This document shows positions 19,770-25,494 of a stretch of DNA of 25,494 bases, in pieces. The notes beneath the pieces are model-generated. The model was not told the origin of the DNA. It did no database searches and saw only the letters and a list, made by a program, of their open reading frames with translations. The position numbers and the translations under genes were made by a program. Source of the DNA: Allomyces macrogynus ATCC 38327 (Eukaryota > Blastocladiomycota > Blastocladiomycetes > Blastocladiales > Blastocladiaceae); assembly GCA_000151295.1 (NCBI GenBank), contig GG745331.1, positions 871,698 through 897,191 on the forward strand. Direction: 5' to 3'. Each line of letters opens with the position of its first letter. Position 1 is the stretch's first letter.

Positions 19770-21242
19770 ATGAACCGACCAAGCGACGACACCGAGCACG
19801 CCTGCGTCTACGGCCTGCGGAATCAGGTGCCGTGATTGCATGCTCAATCTGCTGCGACTGCAAGCTTTTCGGCCAATAAATGCCTTGATCCGTCACGGTC
19901 GTGCTTATTCCTCACTGGTGTGCGGGCGTGCGCGACGATAGACGCGTGCCGTCCACTCTCTCTCGGGCGAAGAGGAGCGGTCGCTGTTTTTGATTGGCAC
20001 GCTCGGTCTCGCCAGCGAGAACGAGCTCCACCTGATCGAGTACTGCGAGGACCGGCCCGACACGGTCGCACACGTCGAGTTTCGCCACTCGCATGAGATT
20101 CACGCGATTGCGTCGTGCCCGAACCGCGACGCCAAGCATGTAATTGCGACGAGCTACAACGTCGGTACGGTTTGGAGCCCAGCTTCGATCGGATTCGGCC
20201 AATCGAATCTCACACGCGTTGAAATTTGAACATAGTCGGCGAGCGGTCGCACCGTATGCGGTCGACGCTCTGGCGCATGGACTCGCGCGTGATTGACAAT
20301 CTGGGCGGTAACCAAGGCGCCGTGAATCTGGATCTCGAGCCGATTGTCACGCTCGACGACAAGTTTTCCAAGTTTGGGATTGCCGAGTACGCTTTTGCAC
20401 CAGCGTCTGTCCCAAATCCAACACGCGATTCCTCACCCTCCCTCCCACGAATTTACCTCCTCGCCAGAGTTCAATTTGATCCGTCGGGCAACACGACCAA
20501 GCTCGTCGGCCGCGACCGGGACCACCTGGCTATTTACTCGCTTACGGAAACGCTCACGTCGGCAATGCTCGGCGCGACCGTCGCGCTACCGCACCCGGAA
20601 CACGATCCAGCAAGTTCGGGCCCGACGGGCACATCGTCATCCCTCTCCTGGAACCCGCACGCGCCGTCGCAAATCGCGGTCGCGCACGACCAGCACGTAT
20701 CGGTGATCGACGTCCGTGCCGGATCCGTCGCGACCACATTCCGCACGCACGACGTGCAGTGCCGCTCCGTCGACTGGAACCCCAACAAGCCGCACCAGTT
20801 GGCCACGGGCGGGGACGACTGTGCGGTGCGGTACTGGGACCCGCGGCACGCGGCACGTCCCGTCTTGGACGATCCAGGCCGCCACACGCACTGGGTCACG
20901 CACGTGCAGTACAACCGCTTCCACGACCAGCTCGTCTTATCGGCGAGTACTGACCACGCCGTGCACCTGACCTCGGTTTCGTCAATCTCGTCGCTGCCGC
21001 TCGGCGTCATGTCCGACGCGTCGGAGACCGAGGACGAGGCCTGTGCAAGTGGTGGATCGCCGCCACCGCCGCGGGCCAAGCTCGACGACGGACTGCTCAT
21101 GACCTACGACCAGCACGAGGACTCGGTGTATGGGCTCGCGTGGAGTGCGGCGAACCCGTGGGTGTTTTGCTCGGCGAGTTACGATGGTCGCGTGCTCGTG
21201 AACACTGTGCCGAATGCGATCAAATACAAGATTATCCTGTGA
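19770..21242 (+). CDS. EIPR1: EIPR1 / TSSC1, WD40 protein of EARP/GARP endosomal tethering
   Basis: In animals EIPR1 binds the EARP and GARP tethering complexes and supports endosomal recycling and dense-core vesicle sorting. Exons: 19770-19826, 19942-20164 and 20236-21242. The introns are 115 and 71 nt with donors GTGCCG and GTACGG and acceptors GATAG and CATAG; phases match. Splicing yields VYGLRNQ-TRAVHSL, which aligns with the family's N-terminal block. The product is 428 residues. Within exon 3, 20405-20467 is a pyrimidine-rich 63-nt stretch ending CGCCAG; removing it keeps the frame and gives 407 residues, nearer the human 387. WD repeats include HQLATGGDDCAVRYWDPRHA, HWVTHVQYNRFHDQLVLSAS and EDSVYGLAWSAANPWVFCSA. 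The C-terminus NTVPNAIKYKIIL matches the conserved end of EIPR1. It lies on the same strand downstream of VPS15 and converges on the next gene, with a 160-bp gap. Confidence 0.92.
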
Positions 21243-21401
21243 GCGCGGCAACACAACGGGTTCATGATTCCTTGAATATATATCACCCACTGATTCCCGG
21301 CCCACTCCAGCCCCGAACTCCTCCCGAGCTGCGAAAAAACGGCAGTTTGAAATCTTGTATGGGAGCAAACAATATGGAGCACCTGCCCGACGGCGCTTGG
21401 T

Positions 21402-22615
21402 CTAGTCGGTCTTGGGCTTGACCGTGGACGCGGCAGCCGCGTCCCACGACGCGTACGTGTGATAATTACCAGGCAATGCCGGGCGGAACGGAGCGCCCGG
21501 CCGCTGGTACCATTGCACGTAGACAAGCCTGGTGGACCGGAAAAAAAGTGAGTTGTGCGTTCCGCCACAATCAAAGTGAGATACGCGAAGCCATACCACC
21601 ACCCGGAGTAACCCAACACGACGGCCGCCACCTTATCGGCCGCAGTCCCAAGGAAAAACGCGGCCATGCACAGTTCGGCGGTCCAGGCAAACCCGGTAAA
21701 GAACGTGACCCAGAAGAGAACCGAGTCCCATTCGTCCTTGTCGTCCCACAGGTCGTCGTCGAGGTCAAGCCGCGGCAGCGACGAACCCGAATGGTGCGGC
21801 GTGGTGCGCGGAGTCGTGACGGGGGATACCAGCGCCGTTCCCACGCGGTCCTCTTGCGCGAGCTTTTCGCGTCTCGCGGCGGCGCGTACGTGCAGGACGC
21901 GGCGCACCCAGACGAGCGACTCTTCGCGCGTAATAACGGTCGCAAAGAGCGCTGCGGCAATCGGCCGAATCGCGTTGACGTGCAGCGGCGGGCAGGATGA
22001 TGCCGGGCACGTGGCGGCGAGAAGCGCAGCGAGCAGTTCGGGCGCGTACTGGACCGTAATGTAGCCGATGACCGCGTTCACGGAGATGCGGCGCGCAGCG
22101 TGCCGCAGGGCGTTGATGTTTTGCGCGCGGAAATACGTCGTGTAGACGGCAATCACGGCCGTCAGGAGCGTCGCGTAGACTGGCGCGAGCAGACCGAGGT
22201 GCGTGTGCAAGTGGCTCGTGGCCACGGTCAAGAGCGTGCGCGGCGCCCACGGATCGCTCAGGTCCTCGGGCGTGCCGATACGGTCACCGACGGGCATGTG
22301 CTGTACGGCCGCGGTCGCCGCACCGAGGCCCACCACGCCCGCGTAGAGCAGCGACGCGTACTGCGCGGGTAGCGGCGGCATGATCCACGGATTGCGCAGG
22401 CTGACGATGCGCGTGTGCGGGCGCGCAGTTGCGCGTGCTGCAACGTCGGGGGCAGTCGTAGGAGCATTTACGGCGGTGCTGCTGCCCGTAGTACTTGTCG
22501 GAGCGCTGGTACTGTCGTTGCCGTTGGTGGTTGGCGCCGAAGCGGGGTCGGACGGCTGGCCGACGATGCCTTCGGCCATGGCCTGCTGCAGCAGGTGGAT
22601 TGGGCCGCGGACCAT
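21402..22615 (-). CDS. Multi-pass membrane protein of unknown function
   Basis: I do not recognise the family. ATG 22615-22613 is the first true ATG of the frame; the longer open frame upstream begins at GTG. Exon 1 is 22615-21585 and exon 2 is 21528-21402. The 56-nt intron (donor GTATCT, acceptor CCACCAG) gives 385 residues and replaces an arginine-rich read-through tail with a sensible end (LVYVQWYQRPG ... VKPKTD). After a Ser/Thr/Pro-rich N-terminus of about 80 residues there are about five or six hydrophobic spans: YASLLYAGVVGLGAATAAV, LLAPVYATLLTAVIAVYTTY, VNAVIGYITVQYAPELLAAL, an Ala-rich AIRPIAAALFATVI, and near the end LFWVTFFTGFAWTAELCMAA and VAAVVLGYSGWWYGFALVYV. A cytosol-like charged loop with DLDDDLWDDKDEWD separates the last pair from the rest. 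Location in an internal membrane is likely but unproven. Confidence 0.75.
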
Positions 22616-23154
22616 CGTGTGCGGGCCAAGTCGAGCAGTTTTAGTGTCAGGGACGGTGTCGGGGATGGTTCGACGTGAGCTGGTGGTAGCGAGAGAACAT
22701 GTTGGAGTGGAGTGATGGTAGTTTCCCCGCTGGACTGCCGTAAAAGGATGCAACCCCACGTTCTCTGATCTTGGCTGACTGCACTTTTGACCCGTACGGC
22801 CAGCGGCAAAGAAAAGGCCAAAATTATCCAGTCAACATTCAAATTATTCCGGGAGAGTGAAGAAGAGACAGACCGACTTGATGATCATGCCAGGGAGCGA
22901 AAAGAGGCTCAAGTGAGCAGACCCGCCGCACACCAGGAACACCAAAACGACCACAACACCGACAGGGACAACCAACCCGTCCCGTCGCGAGCATCGTTCC
23001 CATCACGGTAAAGCTGCGCGGCTCGACAAGTCCCGTCGCGACCGACCGATCCGGCCGTGCGCGCGCACACCAACGACCCTCCACCACAACGACTCTCCAC
23101 CACAGCGACCCTCCACCACAACGACCTGACCGACTCGACCAACCGCGGCTCAAC
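22616..23154. other. Intergenic region between two minus-strand genes
   Basis: It holds the presumed promoter and leader of the membrane-protein gene, the 3' flank of the small gene ending at 23155, and one tandem repeat (listed separately). I see no further gene. Confidence 0.5.
23073..23128. repeat. Tandem repeat, 16-nt unit, three copies
   Basis: Units ACGACCCTCCACCACA, ACGACTCTCCACCACA and GCGACCCTCCACCACA lie head to tail, followed by a partial ACGACCTG. It is just 3' of the small minus-strand gene, and no function is visible. Confidence 0.8.
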
Positions 23155-23744
23155 CTATTCGACCGACGACGACGACGGGTGGACGCCGACGGCGCGCAAC
23201 GCGGCCTCAAGACGCTCCTTCACACCCTGGATCGCCACCTTCGCCTGCTCCATCAACTGCCGCGCCGCGTCGAGGTGGCCACGCTGCCGCACGATCCGGG
23301 TCCACGCGACAAGATGCACCTCCGTACCCATCTCTTCACTTGGAACGAGGAAGAAGACAAAATCGGTAAACTCAGCCTGGAGCTGGTGGAGTAGGTCGGC
23401 CGGCCGCGACGAGTGCGTGCTTGGGACCGAGAAAAGCCCGCCGTCAAAAAAACGGTAACACGCGGCGCTTTGCGTCACCCATTCGCGAACCAGCGCGAGC
23501 GCGCGCTCGCGGTCCTCGAGGGCCTCGTGGATGCGTACGACACTGTTAAGACCGAGGACGCGGATCAGGTCGGGCCATGGCAACTCGATCCTCGTCTGTG
23601 TCGTCTCGGCGATCCAGCGCGTACGGTGCTGGGCGTGTACCGCCACCAGGTGATGAGACGCTCGACCTTCTTGATCGGGTCGTTCCCCATTGTGGACTCG
23701 GTCAAAAGAGAGTCCGTGACTCCGGGGTCGTCGTTGCCGTTCAT
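23155..23744 (-). CDS. Small two-exon protein of unknown function
   Basis: Family not recognised. Coding-like codon use changes frame near 23640, and a splice explains it. Exon 1 is 23744-23641 (MNGNDDPGVTDSLL ... KVERLITWWR). The 98-nt intron (23640-23543) has donor GTACAC and a good acceptor, GGTCTTAACAG. Exon 2 is 23542-23155 (VVRIHEALEDRERAL, then YRFFDGGLFSVP, FVFFLVPSEEMGTEVH and AARQLMEQAKVAIQGVKERL), ending HPSSSSVE. The result is 163 mostly helical residues with a probable C-terminal helix and no membrane span or signal peptide. A shorter 50-nt intron using an earlier AG also keeps the frame and would add about 16 residues (RIELPWPDLIRVLG). The first ATG of this frame is used; two ATGs just upstream (near 23845-23850) open short frames of about 30 codons that end before 23744. 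Confidence 0.6.
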
Positions 23745-24433
23745 ACCGTCAAAGGTCAGGTCGTCGAGAGCCGTCGTTCTTGGCCGTCGTGTGGCAGGCG
23801 CAGCCGCAGCTGGTACAAGTACGAGCGGTGAGCGACATCATGCATTGGCGAGGAGTCGAGGTCGAGCGAGCGAGCTCGCCAAGTGGTGGAGATGAGGGGC
23901 AGGTGCGGGACGCGGCGCGCGCGGATACAAACGACACGGCGATCGACCGAGAACGCGCGCGACGACGACGCGCGCGACGGATCAAACGTTCGGACCGGAG
24001 CGAGCGGCCGAGGGAGAGAGACAGTTGTTGCGAATCGCAAGTCGGGCTCGCGCGTGCGACTTGAGCGAGAGGGCGGTCGGCGAGCAACCGCTCGGATCTG
24101 GTGAGGTGGATCACGCAAGGACTGGGGATCAGGGACCAACCAACTCGCCGCCGCGCACGGAACGGGATCAGAGATGGAACGCGAACGTACCGAAAAGGAG
24201 ACCGATTCTGGCCGAGAATGGGGGCAAGAAGACGAGAGAGCACCAGGCTAATGTTGGTGGATCGGCGAGGAGCACGGAAGAATGGTGGCGGTTGGCGAGC
24301 TCGGCGCGGCGGGAAAAAGAGGTGGAGAGTGCTTGGGGTGGTGGAGCCGAGAGCGAGCGACGAGGGTAAGGTGGAGAGCCGGCGTCGGGAGGGCGATCCG
24401 TGGGGAGCGAGCGCTGAGCGTCGATGTGGCCAC
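23745..24433 (-). other. Long ATG-poor, CT-rich leader region of the small gene
   Basis: Between the TATA box at 24441-24434 and about 23852 the minus strand has no ATG and is rich in C/T, as expected of a transcribed leader. A strong donor-like GTACGT occurs near 24190, and AG sites with pyrimidine tracts (for example TTGTACCAG near 23810) could end a leader intron. Such an intron would remove the two short upstream frames. Both are inferences. Plus-strand open frames here are Arg-rich shadows. Confidence 0.4.
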
Positions 24434-24441
24434 TTTTTATA
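24434..24441 (-). promoter_or_regulatory. TATA box, minus strand
   Basis: The minus strand reads TATAAAAA followed by GTGGCC, in GC-rich surroundings where such a run is unlikely by chance. It points toward the small gene at 23744-23155, with an expected start near 24405. Confidence 0.5.
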
Positions 24442-25011
24442 GCGCACCGGCAGCGTTTTGGTCTTCGCTCGCGCGCACGGTGGCCGTAACTTTGAGGCAG
24501 GTCCGGACTCGCCGCGGGCCGGTATGGGTGTGCGTGACGGTGGAGGTGGTGGCTCGACGCTTACCTCGACCAACGTGGTCAGACTGGCCCGAATCTGGGA
24601 GACACACCAATAGTGTGTCGCCGCCGCGAGAGCGCAGGAAACTTCGACTTGTCCTTGTGCGAGATTTGATCATATCGCAGAGATCCCAGGAACTTGCAAT
24701 GGGCCGTGACGGAACGTGAGATGTCCGAGCACCAAACGGGAGACGTGGACGAGAAGACGACTGTCCAGACGCGGTCCGTTCGCGCAACAGAGGGGAACCT
24801 GTGTGAGCAAGCACGATGAATAGTCTGAGCAGCGACAACAAAGCATGGCACAAATACGCAGTTCAAATTGGACGAAAGTGGAGCGGGCGCATCGGCAGCG
24901 ACCGGCGAGTCGAGGATCAAGAGATATGGAACATATTCATCGACCCGCCAAATCAAAACCACGAGAAAAAGTGGATCGGCGGAGTCAAGTCGACGGGGAT
25001 GAGAAATGCGT
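24442..25011. other. Intergenic region, no gene seen
   Basis: Open frames on both strands are short, overlapping and lack the codon habit of the neighbouring exons. This interval lies between the TATA box at 24434 and the stop of the frame that enters from the right edge. Confidence 0.45.
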
Positions 25012-25494
25012 TCACGTCGCAGACGCCAACGCCAGCAGCGCAATCACAATCCGGTCGTCGTTGAAGCGCAGCAGGTGGATCAAAATGATGCACCACCGAG
25101 AACAACGGATGCCGTGGAGGGAGCGTCGCGTGGACAAGGGCGCCGTGCGATAAGAAGGGTTGCGCGGGCGGGGTCGGTGCGCGAGTGCGGTCGGTGCGTG
25201 GGGGCAGGTTGTTGCGCGGATGAGATTGCAGCCCCAGCGCGGGTCGAACATAGGTGTACACGTTTCGGCCCAATGCTCGTACGTCGTGGCGACGGTGCGG
25301 GGAGCGGGAGGGAATATGTGCAGCGTCTCGGTCATGCTCGGGCAGGAACGGGATCGGGCCCATGGCGGCGGCCGCAGTCGGCTGCACTCGGTGAGGTTGA
25401 ACAGGTCGATCGGATTGAGCGGGGAGTTGATGGTGATTCCGCCGAAGGCCGACAAGGCCACCGTGCCCGCACGCCGCCGAATTCCAAGCAACAG
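25012..25494 (-). CDS. Partial open frame entering from the right edge, family unknown
   Basis: The minus frame is open from the window edge to the stop at 25014-25012 (about 160 residues), with no ATG required inside the window. The reading begins LGIRRRAGTVALSAFGG, continues ITINSPLNPIDLFNLTECS and TTYEHWAETCTPMFDPRWGC, and ends with a hydrophobic segment WCIILIHLLRFNDDRIVIAL before LALASAT. Codon use is G/C-ending at both ends. The middle (HRPRPRNPSYRTAPLSTRRS) is less convincing and may be intron. A second minus frame (25387-24953, ending PPIHFFSWF) competes over the last 250 bases. I cannot assign a function. Confidence 0.4.
   Translation of the reverse strand: MLLGIRRRAGTVALSAFGGITINSPLNPIDLFNLTECSRLRPPPWARSRSCPSMTETLHIFPPAPRTVATTYEHWAETCTPMFDPRWGCNLIRATTCPHAPTALAHRPRPRNPSYRTAPLSTRRSLHGIRCSRWCIILIHLLRFNDDRIVIALLALASAT

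Noticed and set aside
22616..22759. Extension of the membrane protein to the start of its open frame
   Set aside because: The longer frame begins at GTG, not ATG. The first ATG is at 22615.
23073..23128. CRISPR-like array
   Set aside because: The 16-nt units are directly adjacent without spacers; it is a simple tandem repeat in a eukaryotic genome.
23749..24573. 274-codon minus-strand open frame upstream of the small gene
   Set aside because: It is rich in Arg, Ser and Pro without domains and covers the inferred TATA box and leader, so it is unlikely to be translated.

Overview
The window looks like nuclear DNA of a GC-rich, intron-bearing fungus, most likely an early-diverging (zoosporic) lineage. 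This placement is an inference from three things. The proteins are of eukaryotic and fungal type (Sin3, VPS15, EIPR1). The genes are interrupted by many short introns, mostly 56-78 nt with GT..AG ends. Coding third positions are strongly G/C. A Blastocladiomycota- or Chytridiomycota-like source would fit, because EIPR1 and an NADH-linked fumarate reductase are not typical of budding yeasts. I cannot name the species.

Layout. 1-3272 (+): most of a Sin3 co-repressor, cut by the left edge. About 3430-5045: a lower-GC stretch with no recognisable gene. 5059-6094 (-): a broken F-box/leucine-rich gene with a TAG inside the F-box and a later frame change. 6762-9311 (-): a two-exon fusion of a fumarate reductase flavoprotein and a cytochrome-b5-reductase-like NADH module. 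9414-9925 (-): a doubtful, frame-broken reading. 10178-12699 (-): a four-exon, proline-rich protein with two CCHC zinc knuckles. 13291-18519 (+): a complete 14-exon VPS15 gene (about 1424 aa), divergent from the zinc-knuckle gene. 18520-19769: a gene-free spacer with two Pol III B-box-like motifs and a short tandem repeat. 19770-21242 (+): EIPR1/TSSC1. 21402-22615 (-): a multi-pass membrane protein, convergent with EIPR1. 23155-23744 (-): a small two-exon protein with a TATA box far upstream and a long leader without ATG. 25012-25494 (-): an open frame running off the right edge.

How the genes relate. These are mostly independent housekeeping genes, not an operon or a cluster. VPS15 (class III PI3-kinase complex) and EIPR1 (EARP/GARP tethering) both act in endosomal traffic and are same-strand neighbours, but nothing shows that they are co-regulated. 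The most informative results are the spliced gene models, which raw open reading frames do not show. The introns also favour GTACG-type donors over the textbook GTAAG. I found no convincing evidence of a new multi-gene system. The leads worth following are the fumarate reductase fusion, the zinc-knuckle protein, the broken F-box gene and the unassigned small proteins.
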